Positions 51,564 to 60,618 of a stretch of 64,000 nucleotides of DNA are shown here, piece by piece. The translations under genes and the position numbers were made by a program. Position 1 is the first letter of the stretch, and every line of letters begins with the position of its first letter. The notes under the pieces were generated by a model. That model searched no databases. It saw only the letters and a program-made list of their open reading frames with translations, and was not told the DNA's origin. Source of the DNA: CALMBW01 sp963779645 (lineage in GTDB: Bacteria > Actinomycetota > CADDZG01 > WHSQ01); the NCBI GenBank assembly GCA_963779645.1, contig CAVZYX010000005.1, forward strand, positions 1,550,001 through 1,614,000, given 5' to 3'.

Positions 51564-51989
51564 CTAGCTGCCCGCTCCCACCCACGACGAGCCGTCGGCG
51601 TAGATCTCTTTCTTCCAGATCGGGACTTCAGCCTTCACGGTGTCGATGATCCATCTGCAGGCGTCGAGAGCTTCGGCCCGGTGGGGGGCCGCACACGCGA
51701 TGACCACTGTGGATTCGCCCAGAGCGCAGCTTCCGACGCGATGGACCGCGGAGACGCGGACCCCCCACCGGGCCCCTGCCTTTTCGGCGATCTCGTGAAG
51801 CTTCGCCTCTGCCAACTCGGTGTGGGCTTCGTACTCGAGTGCATGCACGTCATCGCGTTGAGCGCCTGCGGCTTCGCTTCGGACGGAGCCGACGAAAAGC
51901 GCTGTTCCTCCGCAGGTTGGGTGACTGGTGGCTTCGATGATGGCCGTCAGGTCGATCGGTGTGGCACTGAGACCGACTTCGACTTGCAT
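51564..51989 (-). CDS. moaE: Molybdopterin synthase catalytic subunit MoaE
   Basis: The 141-residue protein has the MoaE features: CGGTALFVGSVR, EYEAHTELAEAKLHEI, VHRVGSCALGESTVVIA, HRAEALDACRWIIDTVK and the conserved VPIWKKE with the catalytic Lys. It transfers sulfur to precursor Z to make molybdopterin and needs the small subunit MoaD, which is not next to it here. Its ATG directly follows the moaA stop. Confidence 0.92.
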   Translation of the reverse strand: MQVEVGLSATPIDLTAIIEATSHPTCGGTALFVGSVRSEAAGAQRDDVHALEYEAHTELAEAKLHEIAEKAGARWGVRVSAVHRVGSCALGESTVVIACAAPHRAEALDACRWIIDTVKAEVPIWKKEIYADGSSWVGAGS

Positions 51990-53006
51990 CTAGCCGCCGA
52001 TCATGGACATTGAGCGGAAAGGCTTCACGAAGTCGGCCTGTCCGATGCGATGACCCGACCACTTCGCTGCAACGCAAGCCCGCATCAGTTCGGCCAGCTC
52101 ATCATCGCCGGCACCTGCCCGCAACGGGTTGCGGAGGTCGGTTTCCTCTAGCGAGAAGAGGCAGGCGCGCAGCTGACCATCAGCCGTCAACCTCAGACGG
52201 TTGCAGGTGTCACAGAACGGAGCAGTGACGGAAGGGATGATGCCGACCCTGCCCGGGGCGCCATCGGCAAACACGAAGGATGTTGCCGGCTCGGGTGACT
52301 CATCGGCATCCGAGACGAGTTCGTAGCTGTCGGCGATAGCGGCCAATATCTCGGCCCCCGGAACCACTTGATCCGAGTTCCACGAATCCTGGGCATCGAG
52401 CGGCATGATCTCGATGAATCGCACCTCGTATCCGGTGTCACGCGCGAAGCGTGCGAAGTCGACCACCTCTTCATCGTTAACTCCACGGATCACGACCGTG
52501 TTGATCTTCACGGGAGTCAGCCCCACCGATGCTGCGACCTCTAAGCCCTTCATCACCTCCGACAAAGCGTCTCGAAGCGTCATCTCCTCGAACCGGTGCT
52601 GGATCAACGAATCGCAAGAAACGGTTACTCGGTCCAGTCCCGCCTCTGCGAGATCGGCAGCCATCTCGCCGAGGAGGAAGCCGTTGGTCGTGATCGAGAT
52701 GTCGAGCTCTGGATCCAGGTCACGAAGCATCCGTGTGAGGACGGGGACGTCCCGCCGAACGAGGGGCTCCCCGCCAGTGATCTTGATCGACCGGACGCCG
52801 GAGTCCACGAGCACCGCGGTTAGCCGAACGATCTCTTCGTACGACAGGAGTTTGTCCTTAGGCATCCAGTCGAGGCCCTCGGGAGGCATGCAGTAGCGAC
52901 ACCTGAAGTTGCACCGGTCCGTGACCGAGATCCGGAGGTCGGTGGCCTCGCGGCCGAACGAGTCGATCAAGGGGGGCCGATCCATCTCCCCATCGTAGCG
53001 GTGCAT
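51990..53006 (-). CDS. moaA: GTP 3',8-cyclase MoaA
   Basis: The radical SAM enzyme has CNFRCRYC for the first iron-sulfur cluster, ITGGEPLVRRDV, and the C-terminal second-cluster set CDTCNRLRL with C-x13-C, and ends in the required Gly-Gly (SMIGG). It makes the first intermediate of molybdenum cofactor from GTP. A start at ATG 52985 (MDRPPLIDSFG) would be 7 residues shorter and is equally good. It heads moaA-moaE and diverges from the sulfolipid gene. Confidence 0.94.
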   Translation of the reverse strand: MHRYDGEMDRPPLIDSFGREATDLRISVTDRCNFRCRYCMPPEGLDWMPKDKLLSYEEIVRLTAVLVDSGVRSIKITGGEPLVRRDVPVLTRMLRDLDPELDISITTNGFLLGEMAADLAEAGLDRVTVSCDSLIQHRFEEMTLRDALSEVMKGLEVAASVGLTPVKINTVVIRGVNDEEVVDFARFARDTGYEVRFIEIMPLDAQDSWNSDQVVPGAEILAAIADSYELVSDADESPEPATSFVFADGAPGRVGIIPSVTAPFCDTCNRLRLTADGQLRACLFSLEETDLRNPLRAGAGDDELAELMRACVAAKWSGHRIGQADFVKPFRSMSMIGG

Positions 53007-53036
53007 CGTCTTTGCGGGGCTGTACCATGCCGGGCG

Positions 53037-54194
53037 ATGCGAATACTGATCCTTGGGGGCGACGGCTATCTAGGCTGGCCTACTGCGATGCACCTGAGCA
53101 GACGGGGCCACGAGGTGGCGCTGGTCGATAACTTCCTGCGACGGACGATGTCGATAGAGCTTGGGGCCGGATCGCTCACCCCGATCCAGAGCCTTCATGA
53201 GCGCGTCCGCGCATGGAAGGAAGTTTCGGGCGCCGAGCTGGGCATCTATGTTGGGGACCTCGTTGACGGCGAGTTCGTCGATCACGTGTTCCGTGATTTC
53301 CAACCTGAGGCGGTCGTTCATTACGGCGAGCAGCCCAGCGCTCCTTACTCGATGATCGATCGGCGTCACGCTGTTTCGACGCAAACGAACAACGTGGTTG
53401 GAACCCTCAACGTCCTGTACGCGATGCGTGACATCTCACCCGATGCGCACCTGGTGAAGCTCGGAACCATGGGGGAGTACGGAACGCCGAACATCGATAT
53501 CGAAGAAGGCTTCATCGAGATCAACCACAAGGGGCGGACAGACACTCTGCCGTTCCCCAAGATGCCCGGCTCGATGTACCACTTATCGAAGGTGCACGAC
53601 AGCCACAACATCCACTTCGGATGTCGCATCTGGGGGCTACGTGCAACCGATCTCAATCAGGGAGTCGTGTACGGGATCCGCACCAACGACACCGATCTCG
53701 ATGAACGTCTGTGTACGAGGTTCGACTACGACGAGGTGTTGGGCACCGCGTTGAACAGATTCTGTGTGCAGGCCGTCGTTGGATACCCACTCACCGTGTA
53801 TGGCAAAGGCGGTCAGACGCGAGGTTTCCTCAACGTCATCGACACGATGCAGTGCATCGCCCTGGCCGTCGAGAATGCAGCAGCGGAGGGCGAATACAGG
53901 GTCTTCAACCAATTCACTGAGCAATGGTCGGTCAACCAGTTGGCCGAGCTCGTTCGCCGAGTTGGTGAGGACACGGGGATCAATGTCGTCATCGAACCGC
54001 TAGACGACCCGCGTATCGAGGCCGAGGAGCACTACTACAACGCAACGCACACGAAGCTGATGGAACTCGGTCTTCAACCCCATCTCTTAACCGACGAAGT
54101 CGTGGCGCATCTGTTGGAGACCATCCAGCGATACAAAGACAGGATCCTGCTGGGTCCGATCGCGCCTAAGACCAGATGGGATCCGCGTTCCTAG
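53037..54194 (+). CDS. UDP-sulfoquinovose synthase (SQD1/SqdB-like)
   Basis: From ATG 53037 the 385-residue protein is a short-chain-type NAD enzyme: MRILILGGDGYLGWPTAMHL, VDNFLRRTMSIELGAGSL, GEQPSAPYSM, KLGTMGEYGTPNIDIEEGF, FPKMPGSMYHLSKVHDSH with catalytic Tyr and Lys, and WGLRATDLNQGVVYG. These blocks are diagnostic for UDP-sulfoquinovose synthase, which uses sulfite and UDP-glucose to make the head group of sulfolipid. The partner sulfolipid synthase is not in the window. It meets the GNAT gene end to end. Confidence 0.9.
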   Translation: MRILILGGDGYLGWPTAMHLSRRGHEVALVDNFLRRTMSIELGAGSLTPIQSLHERVRAWKEVSGAELGIYVGDLVDGEFVDHVFRDFQPEAVVHYGEQPSAPYSMIDRRHAVSTQTNNVVGTLNVLYAMRDISPDAHLVKLGTMGEYGTPNIDIEEGFIEINHKGRTDTLPFPKMPGSMYHLSKVHDSHNIHFGCRIWGLRATDLNQGVVYGIRTNDTDLDERLCTRFDYDEVLGTALNRFCVQAVVGYPLTVYGKGGQTRGFLNVIDTMQCIALAVENAAAEGEYRVFNQFTEQWSVNQLAELVRRVGEDTGINVVIEPLDDPRIEAEEHYYNATHTKLMELGLQPHLLTDEVVAHLLETIQRYKDRILLGPIAPKTRWDPRS

Positions 54195-54959
54195 CTACTT
54201 GTCGGGGAGCAGCGTGAACTCGAAGATGTACCCGATCGGCTCAAAGCCCAGCTTCCCGTAGAGCTCCTTCGGCCAGTCCAAGTTGTCGGCGATGAGGAAG
54301 GCGAGGTCGGCGCCCGAGGCATAAGCAACTTCTAGCGAGTGGTTCACGACCGAAGAGGCCACCCCGCGGTTACGGAAGCTCTCGAAGGTGTTCACGGTCT
54401 CCGTCTGGGAGATCCCGTCATACAGGTAGTGCTCGCACCAGCCAGCGATCGTCCCGTCGACCTTGCACGCATAGAAGTGAAGGTCGACCGCATCGAAGAG
54501 CACCTGCACGCTATCGGCGAGCATCTCCGCAACCTCAGGCGTGTTCCCGTCACTAAGGTTCGCCTGCAACTGGGCGGCTCTCAATTCCTCGAAATCGATC
54601 TCGACGACCGGCAGCTGCTTTGCTCCTGGTCGGATGATCCCGTCGTGAGCCATGATCACCAGGTGGGTGGCCTGCCAGCCCAGCTTCTTGAAATCCTCGA
54701 AGTACCGCTCGGCGATCGGCCCTCCGTTGATGCGGCGATGCAGCAACCCCGCTGCTCCTTGAAGACGGTGGGCCTCCGCCACCATGTCCTCAACGCTTAG
54801 GCCGGGGTCTTCCTTGGTGATGGTCAGATAGTTGAGCGCGTACTTCTTCGGATAGTCGTCGTGGAAGAAAGCGGTGCCGTGCGACCAGGGTTCGATGCGA
54901 CCCGCGCAGCGCCTTTCCACGTCGTCGAGGAATCCGAGGATGCGTTCTAGCTGAGTCAA
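54195..54959 (-). CDS. GNAT-fold acetyltransferase-like protein
   Basis: In the 254-residue protein the C-terminal half (about 150-250) looks like a GNAT domain: FYACKVDGTIAGWCEHYL, TVNTFESFRNRGVASSVVN in the acetyl-CoA loop and ELYGKLGFEPIGYIFEF. The N-terminal half (PWSHGTAFFHDDYPKKYALN) is unlike ordinary GNATs and may be a degenerate second copy. It overlaps the isocitrate-dehydrogenase-like gene by 4 bp, suggesting coupled expression; the link is unknown. Confidence 0.78.
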   Translation of the reverse strand: MTQLERILGFLDDVERRCAGRIEPWSHGTAFFHDDYPKKYALNYLTITKEDPGLSVEDMVAEAHRLQGAAGLLHRRINGGPIAERYFEDFKKLGWQATHLVIMAHDGIIRPGAKQLPVVEIDFEELRAAQLQANLSDGNTPEVAEMLADSVQVLFDAVDLHFYACKVDGTIAGWCEHYLYDGISQTETVNTFESFRNRGVASSVVNHSLEVAYASGADLAFLIADNLDWPKELYGKLGFEPIGYIFEFTLLPDK

Positions 54960-56032
54960 GAGAGCGGTGCGAGTTTGGCGATGATCGCGTCCGCCACCTC
55001 TGAAGTCTTGGCCGCCGGCCCGATGGGTTTGAGATCGGGGGGTCGCACCTTTCCTTCCGCCAGGACCGCAGCAACAGCGTGATCGAGGCGATCAGCATGC
55101 TGGTCGAGGTTTAGGTGCCGCAACATCAACCCGGCCGACAGGATCATTGCGATCGGATTGGCGATGTTCTGGCCGGCGATGTCGGGGGCAGAACCGTGTG
55201 TTGGTTCGAACACGGCATAGTCCTTGCCGATGTTCATGCCGGGAGCCACCCCAAGGCCCCCGATCAGACCTGCGCACAGGTCGGAGATGATGTCTCCATA
55301 CAGGTTCGGAAGCACGATGACGTCGGTGTCCTGAGGGTGCCAGGCGAGCCACATGGCCATCTCGTCAACCTGAATCTCTTCGAATCCGACGTCTCGGTAC
55401 TGCTCGGCCATCTCGAGACCGGCCGCCAGCCACACGCCATCCGAGTGCTTCATGATGTTGGCTTTGTGACCCAGGGTCACTTTCCTACGCCGGTGCCGCT
55501 TCGCGTATTCGAACGCGAACTGGACGATTGCCTTCGTTGCGCCGACGGAGATCGGCTTGACGCTTACTCCCGCATCGGGGCGCAGTTGGTAGCTGTGCTT
55601 ATCTCCGAGATAGGCGCGCAGTCGGTCGATCTCTGGGGACCCCATCTCGAACTCGATCCCTTCGTAGAGATCTTCGGTGTTCTCCCGCACAACCACGATG
55701 TCGATCCCTTCGAATCGGGAGGGCACTCCGGGGAAGAGGCGGCAGGGGCGCACGCTGGCGAAGAGGTCCAACTCCTGGCGAAGTGCAACGTTGATGGAGC
55801 GGAACCCGGTTCCCACCGGGGTCGTGACTGGTCCCTTGATGGCCACCTTGTTCCGCCGGATGGAATCGAGGACGTGAGGCGGCAGAGGATGGGCGTGGGT
55901 CTCGATCGCGGGCAACCCGGCCTGGTGGACCTCCCAGTCGATGCCCGCGTCCAGGGCGTCGACCACGTTCCGGGTCGCTTCGGAGACTTCGGGACCGATC
56001 CCGTCGCCGGGGATGAGCGTGACCTTAGGCAT
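54956..56032 (-). CDS. NAD-dependent isocitrate/isopropylmalate dehydrogenase family protein
   Basis: The 358-residue decarboxylating dehydrogenase has LIPGDGIGPEVSEA, TPVGTGFRSINVALRQ, FASVRPCRLFPG, VVRENTEDLYEGIE, and PTHGSAPDIAGQNIANP. The residues after HGSAP (Asp-Ile) favour NAD over NADP. The set fits NAD-isocitrate dehydrogenase or a homoisocitrate-type enzyme better than LeuB. It is in an operon with a GNAT gene (4-bp overlap), not with leucine genes. Confidence 0.87.
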   Translation of the reverse strand: MPKVTLIPGDGIGPEVSEATRNVVDALDAGIDWEVHQAGLPAIETHAHPLPPHVLDSIRRNKVAIKGPVTTPVGTGFRSINVALRQELDLFASVRPCRLFPGVPSRFEGIDIVVVRENTEDLYEGIEFEMGSPEIDRLRAYLGDKHSYQLRPDAGVSVKPISVGATKAIVQFAFEYAKRHRRRKVTLGHKANIMKHSDGVWLAAGLEMAEQYRDVGFEEIQVDEMAMWLAWHPQDTDVIVLPNLYGDIISDLCAGLIGGLGVAPGMNIGKDYAVFEPTHGSAPDIAGQNIANPIAMILSAGLMLRHLNLDQHADRLDHAVAAVLAEGKVRPPDLKPIGPAAKTSEVADAIIAKLAPLS

Positions 56033-56147
56033 GGCCAGACGATAACTGGCAGCACAGGTGGCAACTTTCGACGGTCCAGGGACGTCATAGTGGCACGATG
56101 CACTGGCGGCGGGCGATGGAGCTTGCTCAGGAGAACGGGGGTCTTCG

Positions 56148-58028
56148 TTGGGACGTAGACGGATCAGAGTGAAAAGGACGCGCGTCGCGGTTGCGATGAC
56201 GTCCTCGCTCGTGGCGTTCAGCTGTATGGCAGGAGGACCTGCCCAAGCTCAACTCGCCGACTGCCCTGAAGTGATGCCCGTAGCCGACGTGACGGATGGC
56301 ATGGACGGCACCGGTTACACGGTTTCGGAAGGAACCGATCCCGATCCCTTCGACGTTGAGGTTCTTGGTGTGCTCGAGAACGGGATCGGTGCGGGCCGGG
56401 ACATGATCATCGTCGACACATCCTCGCCGGCGATCGATGAGGCCGGTGGTATCTGGGCCGGCATGTCGGGGTCGCCCGTCTACGTGGATGGAAAGCTGCT
56501 GGGTGCGGTTGCCTATGGGCTCTCCTTTGGTCCTTCGAGCATCGGGGGCGTGACTCCAGCAGAAGACATGCTGGACATCGCGGATCGTCCGACCGCGGAG
56601 CCGGCCAAGGCGATGCCGCGTCGCGTGCAACTCGATCGGTCTTCGAAGCGAGCTATCGCGCGCTCCACAGCGACACGGGCACGTCAAGTGTCGAACAGCA
56701 TGAAGCGTCTACTGACGCCACTTTCGATCTCGGGAGCTGGCCAACGCGTTATGGACGAGATCGCCGAGACGATCGATCGGGAGAACCTCCCACTCATCCC
56801 CTACGCGGGATCCTCTGCAGCCGGCCCGTCGCAGCAACAGCAGCCCGCCCCGCCACCTGAACCCGGTGGGAACTTCGCTGCCGCTATCTCTTATGGGGAC
56901 GTCACGTTCGCCGGCGTCGGCACAACCACCTATGTCTGCGGCGACAAGATCCTGGCGTTCGGGCATCCGTTCTTCTTCTTGCCAACCGGTGAGACGACGG
57001 TTGGTGCCAACAACGCGGACACGATCGCGATCATCGATGACCCCACGTTCTCGGGCTTCAAGCTGGCCAACGTCACGGGATCTATCGGCACGGTTGACCA
57101 GGATCGGTTCGCCGGTATCCGCGCCATCATCGGCGATGGGCCGACCACCATCCCGATCACGTCCCTGGTCAACACCAGCGATGGGCTTGCTGAGCGCGAA
57201 GGCTCGAGCGAAGTGGTCACCTCGGAATACGTCCCCATGGTCGCTCTAAGCCATCTTCTGTCGAACATGGACATGACCTGGGATCAGATCGATGAAGGTA
57301 GCTCTGAGATGGCGTGGACCGTCACCGGCGAAACCGAGTCGGGGGTTCCCTTCGAACTCAGCCGCACGAACACATTCTCGTCGCAGTACGACATCAGCTA
57401 TACGAGCTTGTTCGAACTTGACATGCAGCTGTACACATTGTTCTACAACCAGTTCGAGGACATCGAGTTCACCGGCGTTGACGCCACTGCCACGATCGAC
57501 GATGCGGTCAAGCAGTACTCGATCGCACAGGTTCTCGTGTCTACGGATGGCGAGACCTTCGAAAAGAAGCGTCGAGTGAGGGTCGACCGCGGTGGAACGG
57601 TCTTCCTTCAGGTCGAACTCGAGCCGTACGAAGGCACCGAGAACGAGATAGTCGAATTCGAGGTCGAGCTCCCTAACTCCGTGAGGCGGCAGGGGTACAT
57701 CGAGATCATCGGGGGCCAAGACAGCTTCTACTACTCAGAGAACTACTTCTGCTTCGTGGAGGGTTCGGGTTGTGGGGGCCAGGCGAACTCGGAGATCGAT
57801 TCATTCGAAGATCTGGTTGCCAGCTTCCAAGAAGCTCCCCAGAACCACGAACTGATCGTCAGGTTGCGCGGTGCACGGGGGCAAGAGCTCTCCGAGCAAG
57901 TCGTTGCGATGGATCAAGTCGTCACCGGTGCGCGCAATGTGAACGTCAATATCAGCAGCGGATGCTGTGGTGGAGAAGGCGGAGGAGTAAGCGAGCCGAA
58001 GCCACCGGGAAAGAAGCCCGTGCACTGA
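56148..58028 (+). CDS. Secreted protein with SpoIVB-type S55 peptidase domain
   Basis: The protein (626 residues from TTG 56148, or 619 from GTG 56169) has a signal peptide ending GGPAQAQ. An S55-type domain follows: EVLGVLENGIGAGRDMIIV, GGIWAGMSGSPVYVDGK with the probable catalytic Ser, then a Gln/Pro linker near 226-240 and LAFGHPFFFLPTGETTV. The C-terminal 250 residues are beta-rich and end in a Gly/Cys patch (SSGCCGGEGGG). In spore formers the domain is a signalling protease; here no spore gene is nearby. A hairpin terminator follows. Confidence 0.85.
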   Translation: MGRRRIRVKRTRVAVAMTSSLVAFSCMAGGPAQAQLADCPEVMPVADVTDGMDGTGYTVSEGTDPDPFDVEVLGVLENGIGAGRDMIIVDTSSPAIDEAGGIWAGMSGSPVYVDGKLLGAVAYGLSFGPSSIGGVTPAEDMLDIADRPTAEPAKAMPRRVQLDRSSKRAIARSTATRARQVSNSMKRLLTPLSISGAGQRVMDEIAETIDRENLPLIPYAGSSAAGPSQQQQPAPPPEPGGNFAAAISYGDVTFAGVGTTTYVCGDKILAFGHPFFFLPTGETTVGANNADTIAIIDDPTFSGFKLANVTGSIGTVDQDRFAGIRAIIGDGPTTIPITSLVNTSDGLAEREGSSEVVTSEYVPMVALSHLLSNMDMTWDQIDEGSSEMAWTVTGETESGVPFELSRTNTFSSQYDISYTSLFELDMQLYTLFYNQFEDIEFTGVDATATIDDAVKQYSIAQVLVSTDGETFEKKRRVRVDRGGTVFLQVELEPYEGTENEIVEFEVELPNSVRRQGYIEIIGGQDSFYYSENYFCFVEGSGCGGQANSEIDSFEDLVASFQEAPQNHELIVRLRGARGQELSEQVVAMDQVVTGARNVNVNISSGCCGGEGGGVSEPKPPGKKPVH

Positions 58029-58048
58029 AAGTCGTCGTTCCACAAGGT

Positions 58049-58080
58049 GAAATGGGGAGGCTTCCGGGTCTCCCCATTTC
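58049..58080 (+). terminator. Hairpin terminator after the S55 gene
   Basis: The perfect 11-bp stem GAAATGGGGAG / CTCCCCATTTC with a 10-base loop starts 20 bp past the stop codon. The T run is short, so strength is uncertain. Confidence 0.7.
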
Positions 58081-58151
58081 GCGTTCTTGGAACGACCTAA
58101 CCCGGCCTGATATATGAGAACGAAATATCGGGGTGACCGGGGGAGGGAACT

Positions 58152-59567
58152 TTGGCAAGTTCTGTAGGTTCATCGCGCAGTGGACTGGACGCTCGTTTCA
58201 AGATCACCGAACGGGGCTCCACCGTACGTACCGAAGTCATCGCGGGAGTCACCACCTTCATGACGATGGCTTACATCCTGTTCCTTAACCCTGCGATCTT
58301 GTCGTTACCGGACTCGGATGGAACCCTTCTGGCTCCGGCCGCTGTACTGACGGTCACGGCCTTAGCGGCCGGTCTTATGACGATAGCCATGGGTTTGTAT
58401 TCGAACTATCCGTTCGCGATCGCGGCCGGTTTGGGCCTGAATGCGTTCGTCGCGTTCCAGTTGGTCGCCGCTCAAGGACTGTCCTGGCCCGAGGCCATGG
58501 GCGTCATCGTGGTGGAAGGGCTGGTCATCCTCGCGTTGGTACTGACCAAGTTCCGGCAGGCCGTGATGGAGGCGGTGCCACTTCCACTGAAGCATTCGAT
58601 AGCGGTTGGCATCGGGCTGTTCATCACGATCATCGGGATGGTCGACGCCGGCTTCGTCAACGCCACTTTGATCTCTATTCCTCCACTCCAGTTGGGAACC
58701 GGTAACGAGCTCGTCGGGTGGCCAGTGGCCATCTTCGTGATCGGGCTCTTGATGGTCATATCGCTCTACATCCGCAAAGTGCCTGGCGCCTTGTTGCTGG
58801 GGATCCTGGGCACGACGGTGCTGGCAGTGATCGTCAACGAGGCCTTCCTTGACGGCACGGGCTTCGGTCCCTACGCACAGCTCCAGAACCCCGTGGACTT
58901 CCCATCTGGCGACAACTTCAGCCTCCTCGGTGATTTCTCGCTCGGTTTCTTCTCCGTTCTCGGCGTCGTCCCGGCCATCCTCGCAATCTTCACTGTGATG
59001 CTCAGCGATTTCTTCGACACCATGGGGACGGCGATCGGTCTTGGCAAACAAGCGGATCTTCTCGATAGCGAGGGTCGCCTTCCCGACATCGACAAGGTTC
59101 TGGTCGTTGACTCGGCCGCGGCCGCCGTTGGTGGAGCGTTCTCCGCTTCATCGAACACCACGTACATCGAGAGCGCTTCGGGTATCGCTGCAGGCGGTCG
59201 GACCGGTTTGACGGCCGTTGTAACGGGTGCACTCTTCCTCGTCTCGATCTTCCTGGCGCCCCTCGCCAACATCATCCCGCTGCAAGCGGCGGCCCCCGCC
59301 CTTGTGATCGTCGGGTTCTTGATGATGAGAGCAGTAGCGGAGATCGATTGGAACGATGCCGAGGTTGCGATACCCGCGTTCCTCACCGTGGTCGTGATGC
59401 CGTTCACCTACTCGATCACGAATGGGATCGGCGCCGGCTTCGTTTCTTACGCGTTCATCAAGCTGACCAGAGGAAAGTCCAGCGAAGTGAAGCCCATGAT
59501 GTGGGTCGCGTCCGGGGCCTTCGTCGTCTACTTCGGTCTCTTCTATGTGCGCGATTGGCTGACCTAA
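58152..59567 (+). CDS. NCS2-family purine permease (AzgA-like)
   Basis: The 471-residue transporter (TTG start) has the AzgA signature blocks: RTEVIAGVTTFMTMAYILFL, AAGLGLNAFVAF, AVGIGLFITIIGM, LSDFFDTMGTAIGL and SASSNTTYIESASG, with about twelve to fourteen membrane helices. It imports adenine, guanine or hypoxanthine with protons. A carbamate kinase gene follows after 27 bp, which would suit a purine-breakdown pathway. Confidence 0.92.
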   Translation: MASSVGSSRSGLDARFKITERGSTVRTEVIAGVTTFMTMAYILFLNPAILSLPDSDGTLLAPAAVLTVTALAAGLMTIAMGLYSNYPFAIAAGLGLNAFVAFQLVAAQGLSWPEAMGVIVVEGLVILALVLTKFRQAVMEAVPLPLKHSIAVGIGLFITIIGMVDAGFVNATLISIPPLQLGTGNELVGWPVAIFVIGLLMVISLYIRKVPGALLLGILGTTVLAVIVNEAFLDGTGFGPYAQLQNPVDFPSGDNFSLLGDFSLGFFSVLGVVPAILAIFTVMLSDFFDTMGTAIGLGKQADLLDSEGRLPDIDKVLVVDSAAAAVGGAFSASSNTTYIESASGIAAGGRTGLTAVVTGALFLVSIFLAPLANIIPLQAAAPALVIVGFLMMRAVAEIDWNDAEVAIPAFLTVVVMPFTYSITNGIGAGFVSYAFIKLTRGKSSEVKPMMWVASGAFVVYFGLFYVRDWLT

Positions 59568-59594
59568 AGAAGTAGCTCCATCTAGCATGACCAT

Positions 59595-60566
59595 GTGAGA
59601 GAGAACGAGGCTTCCCCGCCTCTGGTCGTGGTTGCGCTGGGTGGAAACGCGATTCAAGATCCAGAAGGTGACGATTCGGTCGCGTCGGACTTCGCGCGGA
59701 CGAAGGTAACGGCGCGCCGACTGGTGGAGCTTGCCGTGGGTGGTCCGTGTCGCCTCGTTATCACCCACGGCAATGGACCTCAGGTTGGCAATCACCTGCT
59801 TCGTAGCGAACTCGCGCACGAGGCTGGACGGCTTCCCGATCTTCCCTTGGACGTCTGTGTCGCCGACACGCAAGGGGGGATGGGCTACATGCTTCAGCAG
59901 TGCCTAGGTGAGGCATTCCACGAGGCGGGCGTCTCGGTTGCGGTAGCTGCCCTGGTCACGCAAACGGTCGTGGACGAACATGACCCGGCATTCACACGGC
60001 CCTCCAAACCGGTTGGCCATGTGATCCACGATCTGGAGAGGGTGCAGCAACTTCGAGAGGAAGGTTGGGCACTCGCCGAAGATGCGCACCGAGGTGGATG
60101 GCGGCGCGTTGTCGCATCTCCCGACCCGAAGGAGATCGTCGAGGCCGCGGCTATCGAAGCGATGGTGGCTGATGGGATCGTGGTGATCGCTGCAGGCGGG
60201 GGAGGGATACCCGTGACGCAGGATGACCAGGGGATCCTCACCGGGATACCTTCGGTTGTCGACAAAGACCTGGCTTCCGCGTTACTTGCGATCGATCTGC
60301 GAGCGCATGCTCTGGTCATCCTCACGGATGTCGACAAAGTCAAGCTCGATTACGACTCCGATCACGAAAGCGATGTCGACGCGTTCTCCGTCGCCGAGGC
60401 GCGGGCGCATCTGCGCGACGGTCAGTTCCCCGCCGGAAGCATGGGCCCGAAGGTGGAAGCGGTATGCCGTTTCGTGGAGGTGACAGGCGGCCGCGGGGTT
60501 ATTGGACCGATAGCTCGGTCTTCTGAGGCCCTGTCAGACGACTTCGGAACAGTGATCACTCCGTAG
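59595..60566 (+). CDS. arcC: Carbamate kinase
   Basis: The 323-residue protein (GTG start) has VVALGGNAIQDPEG, LVITHGNGPQVGNHLLR, VCVADTQGGMGYML, VIAAGGGGIPV and VILTDVDKVKLD, the carbamate kinase set. It makes ATP from carbamoyl phosphate. Next to a purine permease rather than arginine deiminase genes, it more likely serves the end of purine or allantoin breakdown; this is inference from position. Confidence 0.92.
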   Translation: MRENEASPPLVVVALGGNAIQDPEGDDSVASDFARTKVTARRLVELAVGGPCRLVITHGNGPQVGNHLLRSELAHEAGRLPDLPLDVCVADTQGGMGYMLQQCLGEAFHEAGVSVAVAALVTQTVVDEHDPAFTRPSKPVGHVIHDLERVQQLREEGWALAEDAHRGGWRRVVASPDPKEIVEAAAIEAMVADGIVVIAAGGGGIPVTQDDQGILTGIPSVVDKDLASALLAIDLRAHALVILTDVDKVKLDYDSDHESDVDAFSVAEARAHLRDGQFPAGSMGPKVEAVCRFVEVTGGRGVIGPIARSSEALSDDFGTVITP

Positions 60567-60569
60567 AGG

Positions 60570-60585
60570 TGTGACGTAGCTCACA
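60570..60585. promoter_or_regulatory. CRP/GlxR-like operator
   Basis: The sequence TGTGACGTAGCTCACA is a perfect match to the TGTGA-N6-TCACA consensus of CRP-family regulators (called Crp or GlxR in actinobacteria). It lies 33 bp upstream of the M23-lipase gene, in the 52-bp spacer after the carbamate kinase gene, so cAMP or carbon-status control of that gene is likely. Confidence 0.6.
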
Positions 60586-60618
60586 TCGCGCGGCGACGAC
60601 GCCTGGCAACGTGGGCGC

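Noticed and set aside
55115..56158. Long open frame (347 codons) on the plus strand opposite the isocitrate-dehydrogenase-like gene
   Set aside because: It is the antisense shadow of a clearly conserved gene; no motif is present in its product.
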